This document shows positions 13,201-22,425 of a DNA stretch of 64,000 bases, one piece after another. The notes below the pieces were generated by a model. That model did no database searches. It had not been told where the DNA came from and saw nothing but the letters and a program-made list of their open reading frames with translations. Made by a program: the position numbers and the translations under genes. The stretch comes from Bolinopsis microptera (taxonomy: Eukaryota; Ctenophora; Tentaculata; Lobata; Bolinopsidae): contig NC_087077.1 of the NCBI RefSeq assembly GCF_026151205.1, positions 16,789,475 to 16,853,474 of the forward strand, given 5' to 3'. Positions within the stretch are counted from its first letter, which is position 1. The number at the start of each line of letters is the position of its first letter.

Positions 13201-16200
13201 AACAACAGGTTCAACTAATAAAATTTGTATGAGCCTTATTTTTTTGATCCAGAAAAGGCATTTATGTGCTGTGAGTGTATATCACGGAATATATCACGAA
13301 CAATCTGAATGTTTTTGCTGGCATATTGTAATCTTAATGATGTTTCAAATTCAGACGTTTTATGCTAATCTGAGTTTTTCTATTAGAATAAAAAATGTTT
13401 ACCGAATCTGAGAGTCGACAGCGTCTCCTCGTAGTTGACTGATGCGGGACTCAGCGCAGCTATCATGACAGTTTTAGAGTTTCCACCCAGAGCGTTCTTC
13501 AAGATCATAGTCAGAGAGGAGTCTCTGAACGGAACTGAAATTTTGTAAATATTTAGGGAAAATAAAACTGACAAGTCACGAGAATAGATGCATGTTTTAC
13601 AAATCATTAAAAAAAAAGATATTCAATGTGGTTAAAAAAGTATAACCAGTTTACTTGATGCAGTTAACAATATGACATAATATCATAAATTAAGATCCTA
13701 AAATCAAAATATGTTCCACAGTCTCCCAGCCAGGATGCTCTGACAGCATTAGTGGTGCTCATTCCCCGAACTAGGCCGGGCATCTCTAGCAGCATGAAAG
13801 AGATAACCACTGTTCCGAATTATCAAATAAAGATGAAACTTACTGACAACTTTCGTTCTTCCCCCTTCTGACTCTTTAGCTAGAGCTGCAATAACATTTC
13901 CAAGAGCAGATAGAGATTTGTTGATGGCTGCTCCTTGCTTTAGAGTAGCTCCAGTTGCTCCCGTACTTCCTGCTCTCTCGCTGAAATGAATGTTTAGGTA
14001 CTTCTTGAAACATTTTAAATCTTAGATGAGTTAGATGAAGGTTTAAATCATTGCAAAGTACAAGTACTTATTAAATTTCATGCTAAAGTATAAAATTCCC
14101 TTACCTGCCAGCCAAATCAACAAGGTTGACAACAGAGGTTTTGGTCATGTTAGCACCATCTTGTTTTATCTTCTGTATAAGAGTTAGTTCCACCACGGTA
14201 TGAGCACGACTGTGTAATTATTAAATGTTAATCTAAGCAAGAATTGAAATTATCATCGGAGATGGATTATACTGCATATTTTACCGAAAGTTTGAACTTA
14301 GTTCATCATCCCTCAAGAAGTCAATGTTTTATACTGTTATTGACTTGACCTGCTCGTTGCGTTCATTTTCGTAGAAGCAACTGTTCTGTTAGCTGTGCCC
14401 TCAGCCATTCTTTCTTCAATTTCTATGTAACTACCAACGGGTGTTTTCTTTAGACCCTGAACTGAAATTTGAATAAAGTAAGGGTTGTGTTTAGCAAGGG
14501 TGAGAAACAACTCAGTCATATTTTAAGCAAGCCCAATGGAACTACCTCTGTATATACAAAGGAACCATGGATATGTGGTGTAAATTTAGATCGCTAAAGA
14601 GCTGGTGTAGGGAGGCTTACATAACCAGTAACCTGCTCACCAACAGGCCATGCGAATGTTCAAAATTAGTTTGTTTCCATGACAACGTTTATATTGAAGC
14701 TTTCAATTTCAATACATTTGTGTTGTCGCGCGTTACAAAACAGTTGAATGCGCGCAAGTACTGAAGAAAATAGAATTTTATTTTATAACGCAGGTGGCGC
14801 TGCTTCTGCTTTTACTATTGCACGATAGCGGCAAGCAGGATTCCGTCATTTTACTTAAAACTTACCAAAGAAACCCCTCTGCTTGCTCTGTCTTATCTTC
14901 AATGCTTTTCTCTGCTTCCCGGCTAACAAGTCAAACACACTCTCATTGTAGATTTCTAACATCGAGAAAGCAACCTGAAAATATGGATGATGAGAATTGA
15001 GATCATTATTAGTAGTACAGTGTTTTAATGCTTTAACTGTATTTAACTCCCTTCCAAGCATATTCTTTACAGCTTGCTTGCGTATTGCGTTTTGCTTTGA
15101 CACGTGTTGGCGGTTTGCAGACAATACTGTGTTACAACGAACGTAGCAAATATTCTATATCATCGATATTATGTGACTATTACGATAACAATTATACTGT
15201 GGTCCCTCCACTCTTAATAAGCTCTCCATCAGCTGTCCAAACCCTCTATGAGAACTCATCTGCAGCTATTCCCTCATCTTTCTCACTGATAGCAAATTTA
15301 TCCCTACTCTGCTATTACTACTAAGCTACTACTCTAGTTACCCTGTCTTGACTACCTTTTGATTGGGTAGCTAGTTGAACTATATTATTTTATTATGGAC
15401 ACTTTGGATCTCTGTTAATAACAATTTTTGACATCTGTTGTAATACAGTAATGTATGTGATTTTCGCGTTTTTCCTCATTTATTCTGATCATGGATATTG
15501 ATTGATACTACAATTTTCACATTTATGAGAGTTTTTGAATTTTGGTCGCGTAATTTTGATTTTATTTGATTTTTGAACAAAATCTTTATTTAATTAGATT
15601 TCACATCTTTTTTTGACCAGTGGCTTACAAGCTTCTGGGTCCTGTTTCGAGGTTTTTTGAGTGGATTTTTAGGGCCCTGGCATTTGCCGACAAAGCGGTT
15701 TTTATATCTCCGTTTTATAATCCTGTTGATTTGTATATACCGTTTTGAAAATTTTTCAAATCTAAAAAAATCTAAATCTTTGAGAGGATCCTGACTAAGT
15801 CCCTGATATATCTCCAATTCCGGGTAACACGACAGCATGTAGTAACTCATCATTAGTCTGGAACATCCAGTCGGGCGGTCTACTTCAAGTACGGTGACAC
15901 TTTTGGCTGTTACCGTACAGACAATAACAATTATATAATCGATATTTTAACTAGTGTTAATGTGAAAGTGGTAACCTGGTATTCGTTATCAGGGTTAACT
16001 TTCTGGAGTTCTGCCATCTTTATAAACAGATCCTCGCAGTACAGAGGTACAACTCCCTTGTTCGGACCGTAACCTGAGGTTGTTTTTTACTTTACTTAAA
16101 AATCATTTAACAAGTATTATTTATATCGAGAAATATTTTAAAATACATGTTGTACTAATCAAACAAATTGTTAGTTGATGGCTCATATTCAACAAGAAGT

Positions 16201-19200
16201 ACCTATAATGGAGTAAGATTTTCCGGAACCAGTCTGTCCGTAAGCAAAAAGTGAGCAGTTGAAACCATTCCAGCTGTTATCTCGGATACCAACTCCTACG
16301 TCGTCGAACACTTTTTTCTGAATATTAAGAAATTTAACTAAACTATCCGTTTCTTCTTACAAAGAGAGCAAAGGTTTTGACACGTCACTGTGGGGTCACT
16401 GTACTGTACAGTTTTATCGATTTTATATTTCGCTTTTTTTAATAAGCCCAGCCTAGTATACTTAAAACTCAATTATTCTAAGCTAAGCCCGCTAAGGATG
16501 CCATGGATTCTAAATTAGATGGACAGTATAATGCTCCATTAGGTGAAAACAACATAACCACTAAAAGTAAAACATCCCCTCGATAGAACTGACCTGATCA
16601 GCATATTGATCATTGGAAGGAGTCAGATATCCATCAATATCTTCAAAGCCATCGTAACTCCAGTAACTGTAGTCAAAAGTGAAGAACTTCTCCTCGTCAC
16701 CTCCATCCAGATCGCTGATGTATGTTGTAGCGCCTGCAGGGAGCAAGTTGTTACACGTTACACAATCTAAAGTAAATATATATATATATATAGCTGGTCG
16801 TAAATCTAAAAATCAAGTTAAAACATTTTTGATGCTAGTAAGTTTAATGATTGTGTAGTAAAGTAGGGATGTAGTAACGTGGGATGATCTCCGATCAACT
16901 AAAAGGGGCCTCCGGGGCCCGGGCTCCGGGACGATTTAGCGCCTGCAGGGAGCAAGTTATTACACGTTACACAATCTAAAGTAAATATATATGTATAGCT
17001 GGTCGTAAATCTAAAAATCAAGTTAAAACATTTTTGATGCTAGTAAGTTTAATGATTGTGTAGTAAAGTAGGGATGTAGTAACGTGGGATGATCTCCGAT
17101 CAACTAAAAGGGGCCTCCGGGGCCCGGGCTCCGGGACGATTTAGCGCCTGCAGGGAGCAAGTTATTACACGTTACACAATCTAAAGTAAATATATATGTA
17201 TAGCTGGTCGTAAATCGGCAACTTGGTCGTTTAGCTCCGGACAGTCTATGCAACGTCTATGCAACGTCCATGCAACAACAAAAGAACCGTCTATGCAACG
17301 TCTATGCAACGTCCCTGCACAATGAACACTCTATGCACACTCCCTGCACGGTCAGTCTATGCAACGTCTATGCAACGTCTATGCAACGTCTATGCAACGT
17401 CTATGCAACGTCTATGCAACGTCCCTGCACAGTACCATATGAACACCGGCTACTAGCCGGCTACTAGCCGGCTACTAGCCGGCTAGTAGCCACTTTTGTA
17501 ATAACAGCTCCTCAACTTCACATTACCAACCGGCTACTAACCGGCACTTGAAAAGTGGTCACTAGCCGGCTACTAACCGGCTACTAGCCGGCTAGTGACC
17601 ACAAAGTGGCTACTAACCGGCTACTAAGCGGTCACTAGCCGGCTATTAGCCGAGCTCTAAAGCAGACCTACTAGTAGCCGGTTCCAAACCGGCTACTAGC
17701 CGGCACTTAGAAAGCGGTCACTAGCCGGCTACTAACCGGCTACTAACCGGCTAGTAACCACCAAGTGGCTACTAACCGGCTACTAACCGGTCACCGCTTT
17801 TCAAGTGCCGGCTAGTAGCCGGTTTAGAACCGGCTACTAATAGGTCTGCTTTAGAGCTCGGCTAATAGCCGGCTAGTGACCGCTTAGTAGCCGGTTAGTA
17901 GCCACTTTGTGGTCACTAGCCGGCTAGTAGCCGGTTAGTAGCCGGCTAGTGACCACTTTTCAAGTGCCGGTTAGTAGCCGGTTGTTAATGTGAAGTTGAG
18001 GAGCTGTTATTACAAAAGTGGCTACTAGCCGGCTAGTAGCCGGCTAGTAGCCGGTGTTCATATGGTACTGTGCAGGGACGTTGCATAGACGTTGCATAGA
18101 CGTTGCATAGACTGACCGTGCAGGGAGTGTGCATAGAGTGTTCATTGTGCAGGGACGTTGCATAGACGTTGCATAGACGGTTCTTTTGTTGTTGCACGGA
18201 CGTTGCATAGACGTTGCATAGACTGTCCGGAGCTAAACGACCAACTTCCCCGTAAATCTAAAAATCAAGTTAAAACATTTTTGATGCTAGTAAGTTTAAT
18301 GATTGTGTAGTAAAGTAGGGATGTAGTAACGTGGGATGATCTCCGATCAACTAAAAGGGGCCTCCGGGGCCCGGGCTCCGGGACGATTTAGCGCCTGCAG
18401 GGAGCAAGTTATTACACGTTACATAATCTAAAGTAAATATATATATTGCTGGTCGTAAATCTAAAAATCAAGTTACAAATTTTTGATGCTAGTAATGATT
18501 GTGTAGTAAAGTAGGGATGTAGTAACGTGGGATGATCTCCGATCAACTAAAAGGGGCCTCCGGGTTCCGGGACGATTTAATCTATCCTATCAGCCGAGGA
18601 GTAGAGAGTTCAAAGGGGAGAGCGGCTAGAAACGTGAAGACAAATCAGGGAGCTCAAGTAGCTATAGGTTAGGTTCAAATGGCCTTGGATTTAGCGTGCC
18701 TAGTAGCGCGGCAGCTAGGAAAACAGATAGGTTTACCACACAACTAACTTTAGGCTAAGTTCTAACGGCCCTGAGGTAAGCGGTTGACTAGCTATTATAT
18801 GCTAAATCAACTGATAGCAACACTTTTATAGCGGGAGTTTCTACAAGGAGCAGGGTGAACAGAAGTAAACGACTTAAGTAACTAAGTATAACTGAACTTA
18901 GGGTAGTTGAACAAAACTCGCAGTCCTTAAAATCACCCGAAACTCTGCTCTTCCAAACCACATCTCCTCCAAAATAAAACTTGCCGAAACACAATTGCCG
19001 CGGCCCGCGTCCAAGACTTCCCCGCTGCCCGCTTACTGCGCTACCGGTCACATGGGACCACGTGTAGCGTGTCCGAGGTCACGTGACCAGCACTGCCTTA
19101 CTCTAGGACGGCGGGAAAGACAAGGCCTGAGGCCGGTGATGAATACTAAAAAATGTTCAAATATCTACAGCCCCGTTAAAAGGAAAGATAAGGGAAGATA

Positions 19201-19545
19201 AACCTAGAGCGGACTGATAAAATGTGTGTAAGAGTCACGAGATAGTGTAATCAAATTGTCCCAACTGGGCTCACGGACAAGGTTAAAACTTAAAAACTGC
19301 TGAAATTCTGATTGACTAAACTAATAATTGAGCGATTGTTTTTAACTTTTTAAAACATTTAGTCTCACGTATAATATGTTTTAACAGTATAATGGGTCAA
19401 CTAACACTAGTTTCTAGAATAAAATATTATCAATCAAAGATATAATACCTTCCATTCTCATGCACACTTTAGCATTCATATTGATCTCCCGTCCATTAAA
19501 TGGCCTTACTCTCACTGCAACCTTTACAGCCTCTCCTTCTGCCAT
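537..19545 (-). CDS. Kinesin-3 family motor protein gene, 3' end outside window (KIF28P/KLP-6-like)
   Basis: Microtubule motor of the kinesin-3 family. Fifteen exons join in frame with GT-AG introns, giving about 595 residues: 19545-19449, 16733-16594, 16317-16203, 16073-15976, 14974-14866, 14461-14350, 14209-14105, 13980-13844, 13534-13403, 11130-11020, 10282-10158, 4239-4089, 3146-3036, 2785-2695, 688-537. The start is the ATG at 19545, followed by KVAVRVRPF. Motor motifs are GQTGSGKS (P-loop), a switch I SSRAH, and switch II/linker [13 protein letters not shown]. An acidic neck and an FHA domain follow, the kinesin-3 layout. The HYxADQ-like insert after FDYSYWS and the YGPNKG and PHITNLN motifs recall KIF28P/KLP-6, known for ciliary and mitochondrial transport roles; that assignment is from memory. 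The tail lies beyond position 537, so length cannot be compared. Introns are large and full of repeats. Confidence 0.93.
689..2694. other. Kinesin intron with possible short-TIR repeat at about 718-1070
   Basis: No coding signal. At about 718-1070 many AAATTCGC-type words recur on both strands. The ends carry a short inverted match (GCTGTgAAATTCGC against GCGAATTTgACAGC), but no target duplication is visible. This may be an old MITE. The rest is plain AT-rich intron. Confidence 0.3.
3147..4088. other. Kinesin intron, nothing recognised
   Basis: An 84-codon open frame at 3453-3707 on the plus strand has no recognisable motif, no domain and no splice context. I treat it as chance. No other feature is visible. 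Confidence 0.4.
6538..6596. repeat. G-rich/C-rich hairpin
   Basis: Two arms of about 25 bases, one a run of G with a CA interruption and the other its complement, around an AT-rich centre (ATAATAT). Pairing is perfect except for a one- or two-base difference in the G run. The arms stand out from the AT-rich intron and could form a very stable stem in RNA or cruciform in DNA. Confidence 0.8.
7804..8712. mobile_element. 909-bp element with long terminal inverted repeats
   Basis: The left arm (7804-7964) and right arm (8531-8712) are inverted copies beginning GGTCATAyATCCGGATCCCGATG. The right arm is longer because an 11-base unit (ACTATGGCGGC-like) is repeated more often. The 566-bp spacer shows no transposase. 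No clear target duplication is seen. The termini match the small element at 10347-10451, so both belong to one non-autonomous DNA-transposon family. Confidence 0.7.
9311..9390. repeat. 20-bp minisatellite, four copies
   Basis: Four head-to-tail copies of AACAACAGTGCACGTGTACT with one or two substitutions each, inside the kinesin intron. Confidence 0.9.
9514..9798 (+). other. Unrecognised 94-codon open frame
   Basis: An open frame inside a kinesin intron on the opposite strand. I see no domain, signal peptide or repeat motif. It has one hydrophobic stretch and no family resemblance, and is probably chance in AT-rich sequence. Confidence 0.12.
10158..11130 (-). CDS. Kinesin neck-linker and acidic neck exons
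   Basis: Exon 11130-11020 completes the motor and begins the neck ([16 protein letters not shown]), then a charged helix [16 protein letters not shown]. Exon 10282-10158 adds an acidic stretch ([14 protein letters not shown]) and more helix. These are the usual neck-coil elements after a kinesin-3 head. Phases are 1 into the first exon, 1 between the two, and 0 out of the second. Confidence 0.88.
10347..10451. mobile_element. 105-bp palindromic MITE with putative 7-bp target duplication
   Basis: Arms of about 50 bases read GGTCATACATCCGGATCCCG and its inverted partner ending in TTTGACCC. ATATATT flanks it at 10340-10346 and 10452-10458, fitting a 7-bp target duplication, though AT-richness makes that match weak. 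Its termini match the 909-bp element at 7804-8712. It is too short to encode a protein. Confidence 0.7.
11321..11486. repeat. 12-bp minisatellite (TACGTTTATAAT)n
   Basis: About 13 near-identical 12-base units, ending in an inverted unit (GCTTATAAACGTAATT). Being a multiple of three it creates an artificial YVYN-repeat open frame at 11273-11524, which I do not regard as a gene. It lies in the kinesin intron upstream of the GPCR. Confidence 0.9.
11903..13011 (+). CDS. Rhodopsin-family G-protein-coupled receptor, two exons, nested in kinesin intron
   Basis: Seven-transmembrane receptor at the plasma membrane; ligand unknown. Exon 1 (11903-11995) gives 31 residues, including TM1 with the GxxxN signature ([12 protein letters not shown]). 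Exon 2 (12211-13011) gives 266 residues. They join in phase 0 through a GT-AG intron, for a 297-residue protein. TM2 begins [17 protein letters not shown]3 ends in TRT where most class A receptors have DRY. TM7 has [10 protein letters not shown] (the NPxxY motif), then a short basic, Cys-rich tail. The extracellular N-terminus is almost absent, so a further upstream exon is possible; a splice-acceptor-like TTTTAG lies about 90 bases before the ATG. The first half of exon 2 is clearly richer in G+C than its surroundings. The gene lies antisense within the intron between kinesin exons 13534-13403 and 11130-11020. Confidence 0.87.
13403..19545 (-). CDS. Kinesin motor-domain exons (9 exons)
   Basis: Nine exons encode the complete motor head. 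The first (19545-19449) carries the N-terminal beta strand [10 protein letters not shown]. The second (16733-16594) carries FTFDYSYWS, typical of kinesin-3. The third (16317-16203) carries the nucleotide-binding P-loop. Later exons carry [12 protein letters not shown], the switch I and switch II loops, [28 protein letters not shown] and LSTLRFG. For the exon at 13980-13844 the donor at 13843/13842 (GTAAGT) is chosen because it alone keeps phase with the next exon. All catalytic loops look intact, so the motor should hydrolyse ATP. Confidence 0.93.
13535..13843. other. Kinesin intron with a GC-rich patch at about 13720-13800
   Basis: A GC-rich patch in otherwise AT-rich intron. On the minus strand it reads [18 protein letters not shown] after a possible acceptor. 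It does not fit the kinesin phase and matches no family I know. Otherwise nothing is visible. Confidence 0.2.
14975..15975. other. Kinesin intron, nothing recognised
   Basis: AT-rich intron of about 1 kb between motor exons. Small open frames here have no motifs. Flanking exons are in phase 0, so no exon is missing. Confidence 0.5.
16729..18580. repeat. Tandem repeat of about 205 bp, four copies, starting at the intron's 3' splice site
   Basis: Units start at 16729 (209 bp), 16938 (205 bp), 17143 (205 bp once the inserted foldback is removed) and 18390 (about 190 bp, with small deletions). Each begins AGCGCCTGCAGGGAGCAAGTT and ends GGCCTCCGGGGCCCGGGCTC plus GGGACGATTT. The first unit overlaps the first bases of kinesin exon 2. 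In minus-strand sense each unit therefore repeats the acceptor CTCCCTGCAG|GCGCTA. Units differ mainly in the length of an AT dinucleotide run, so the array is young. Confidence 0.9.
17217..18250. mobile_element. 1,034-bp foldback element with 8-bp target-site duplication
   Basis: A near-perfect palindrome of about 2 x 515 bases. The outer parts hold repeats of an 11-base unit (GCAACGTCTAT and its complement) and the inner parts another 11-base unit (CCGGCTACTAG). The left arm has three extra outer units. CGTAAATC flanks it exactly at 17209-17216 and 18251-18258. Removing element plus one duplication restores a 205-bp unit of the host tandem repeat, which proves insertion. The termini are GGcAAcTTGGTCG and its near complement. 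An 8-bp duplication and short subterminal repeats suggest a non-autonomous hAT-like element, although the termini do not look like classical hAT ends. No protein is encoded. Confidence 0.9.
18581..19448. other. Remainder of kinesin first intron
   Basis: Moderately GC-rich at 18990-19130, with CACGTG words. No exon, RNA gene or repeat was recognised. This could include promoter-proximal or regulatory sequence, but nothing specific is visible. Confidence 0.3.
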
Positions 19546-19970
19546 GATGACTTCTTCCTTTGTTGTACAATGTTAGATAGTATAAAAATATATAATAGTT
19601 TACAGAATTGAAGTTATTAAGATTTGTCTCCGACGTTAAAAATTAAAGTTGATACTCTTGCAGAAAATGCTGGAAGATAACTCAAAAACTAGTCGATAAA
19701 TGGTATAAAATCAGTTTCTAAAAAATGTATGATTGAAAATTTATCAATAGCATCAGTTATAATGCACAAATTAATTATTTCTTTGGATCAAATTGATTAA
19801 GATATCTATCACATCGTTCTTCTGGCATTTATATCTCTATCTTAAAATTTTAGTTCAAACAGAGGGACAATTGACAGCATCCACACTAACACCTTTCTAA
19901 TCAACGATCAGGTAAATTCGAATGTAATCTGACAAAGAGAATTATAACAAGGTTTCGACTGTACACAGTC
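19546..19970. other. Spacer between kinesin and TPR genes
   Basis: A 425-bp AT-rich spacer between two minus-strand genes. It must hold the 3' UTR of the TPR gene and the kinesin promoter and 5' UTR. No core promoter element can be named with confidence. Confidence 0.4.
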
Positions 19971-21817
19971 TCAACTAACTGGGCTAGCTTTGCTATCAAA
20001 ATATTTCTTCATCCATCCACAAGTTGTATTTTCCTGCTGATTCACCTTCTGATGGGAGATAATCTTCGGAATTTTCTGATTGAGCGTAGGTCGGCTCTCA
20101 AGAAGAACTTTGACATCATTATTTTTAGTTTTATATCTGTCCATCCAGGTTTTGTACTGCGCTATGTTCTCATCAGCAAGAGGCTCATGTGCTAGAGTAT
20201 TGGAAGATAACACCACTTGATCGTGTGTTGAGGACTCCCCTGCTACAAGCTCTTTCATCTGATTCAATATCTTTTGACTGCTCTTTGCATTGAGAATAGA
20301 GTCTATGTTCTGGTTAGGATAAAGTCTTGCAGCAAGCATGACACCCTCCTCAATAGAACTATCCAGGTACATTGCACGCAGGAGATCAGCGCGGCTTGCT
20401 GGCAAGTGCTTCTGCATGAACCGGGACCACGCCCTTGAAATGTAATACTGAGCGATCTTGGCGTTACATGTGATGGCTGTGGTGAAGCACTTCTCTGCAT
20501 CAGCATAATGCTTGTTGGTGTATTCTTGATACCATACTGGTGGTGAACCAAACTTATCCGGGAAATGATTACCCAATCATGGGGATCCAGTTCAAGTGCT
20601 TGTTGGTAGTCTGCCAGAGCAAAGCTGAGGTAACCGATCATTCTGAAACTGTCGCCTCTGTTCATGTAAAATCCTTTCTCGTTTCTCTCACGTTTTATGG
20701 CTTGATCTAAGAGAGAGATTGCCTCTTCAAAGTAACTCTTGGAATAACATTCCACAGCAAAGTCATTATATGTTAACACAAGTTGCCTCAATGCGTCAAT
20801 ATGTGTCTTACTATCCTCCCCCACTTTGGTAAGAGCCTTCATGAAATCATCAATAGCCTCATCATACTGCCCTTGCTGCCGAAGAAGTGTTCCCCTAAAA
20901 ACAGTGTACTCTGCGATAGTAGGGTTTGTATCAATAGACACAGTTATTTTATTAATTGCCTCCGCTAGATTTCCACTTAGAGCTTGATTAACTGCAACTG
21001 ACCTGCAGTCCTCAGCAGATTTATTCAACTCTTCCACAATATTGGAAGCTTGGAGGTTATCAGGGTCTAACTCTAGCGCTTTATGGACATCATAGAAACA
21101 CTTTGTGATATGACCAAATAACTTGTTGAGTCTGGCTCTTAAAACATAAAGCTCAGCTTTCTCGTTATCTTTAAGTAATTCTTCCACAAGTTCCAAACAT
21201 GCTTTGTGCTGTTTCAAGGCATAAAGATAAGCTATTTTCCGGCATTGATATGAAAACTTGTTTGGGCTGTAGTGCAAAGCAAAGTTGATTTGAACTAAAG
21301 TACCCTCATAGTCATGTTCATCATACAGGATCTGACTGTAGAGGTAGTGAATGTAAGCCAGTCTCTCTTCCCACTCATCTGAACTATCTGGTGAAAGATA
21401 GATTGCATGATTATAGTTTATAATAGACTCTTTGAAGTCACATAGCTGCAAACAGCATTCCCCTCTGAGCATGTAATAATTGGCATTATCACTTTTCATT
21501 TGTATGGCTCTACTCAATTTGGCATTTGCTTCTAGAAATTGGTTGAGTTTCATTATTTCACAGGCTTCCGCAACAAGTCTAGCTGCTTTCTGGGTCTTAA
21601 TCTGCTTCAGTCTGTTATCTGAGTTATCAGTGTTAGCATGAAACTGTTCTGCCTCATTGACCTCAGCTTTGGGCGTAAGAGGCCGATCTGTTAAAAAAGC
21701 TGTCCCATCATCAACTTCTTCCTCTTGGTCATTGTACGAAACTGATAGCTCAGAAAACTGTCCACCAGCACTCTCCAGCGCTCGGCGTAAATAATCATTT
21801 ATCTCTAGTTCATCCAT
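19971..21817 (-). pseudogene. Tetratricopeptide-repeat protein, single exon with one frameshift (TTC16-like?)
   Basis: TPR scaffold protein; partners unknown. The start ATG is at 21817. An acidic N-terminal region of about 75 residues precedes tandem 34-residue TPR helices, for example EANAKLSRAIQMKSDNANYY, IINYNHAIYLSPDS and FALADYQQALELDPHDW. TPR homology leaves the first frame near 20525-20540 and resumes one frame over (YADAEKCFTTAI), ending at a TGA at 19971-19973. The intended product is about 614 residues. No GT-AG intron explains the shift, so it is a one-base deletion: either a real mutation or an assembly error. Without correction the upstream frame runs to 20303 as an unrelated tail. 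Resemblance to the axonemal/ciliary TTC16 type is a tentative impression. The gene is intronless, unlike its neighbours. Confidence 0.82.
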
Positions 21818-22231
21818 ACAGTGTCTACATGAGAATTAAACTCGTTCAGAACATGATCCTATCTGAAAATATGTACAGCTAGGCTTAGATAGTTACCACA
21901 TTTATACAACTTCAATAGTGCACTGACTCTCGTACAGCATCTCTCACGATAATATCATGATCATAAATTCACATGCCCCTCTAATTTAATATAACAAATT
22001 GGTTTTTTAGTGGTTAAAATATATCTGTCTCAGACATCTTTGCAAGGATAATTAATTGTTAATTAATCGAATATTTCTAAAAATAACATCAATAACTGAA
22101 CTGCTGTTAATTTGAAGTTAAAGTTGACTCACTTAAAAATGCTTTTTATGTATATTACACATGGGTTCAGCCGGGTTGAGGGAGATTAACTTTCACTTGA
22201 ATATCATATTACTCTAAGTCTCACATACATC
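21818..22231. other. Upstream region of TPR gene
   Basis: AT-rich sequence between the TPR start and the Ty3-like left LTR. It presumably holds the TPR promoter. No specific motif is evident. Confidence 0.35.
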
Positions 22232-22403
22232 TGTCAAGGACATATTGTGATTGATTGATCTAATGATATATTTGATAATATTGTGATTGAGTAATCTAAT
22301 GATATCATTGATAATACATTCTAACAATTAACTTATACAGGATGATATCTGTATCTGGAATCAGTGTGTATCATTTGTAAAAGACCATTGTAACCAACTG
22401 ACA
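22232..22403 (+). repeat. Left LTR of Ty3-like element
   Basis: 172 bp, identical to 32286-32457. Its TGTCA/TGACA ends are perfect inverted repeats. Internally it repeats ATTGTGATTGAnT and TCTAATGATAT. It is unusually short, as in some mag-like Ty3 lineages. Confidence 0.95.
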
Positions 22404-22425
22404 TTAACATCCTCTCGTTATAAAG

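Noticed and set aside
16440-16800. (TA)n and similar AT runs as promoters
   Set aside because: AT dinucleotide runs are everywhere in this AT-rich sequence, and none is placed at a convincing transcription start.
17259-17467. Two overlapping frames rich in MQRPCN and YATS
   Set aside because: Translations of the 11-base repeats in the foldback arm.
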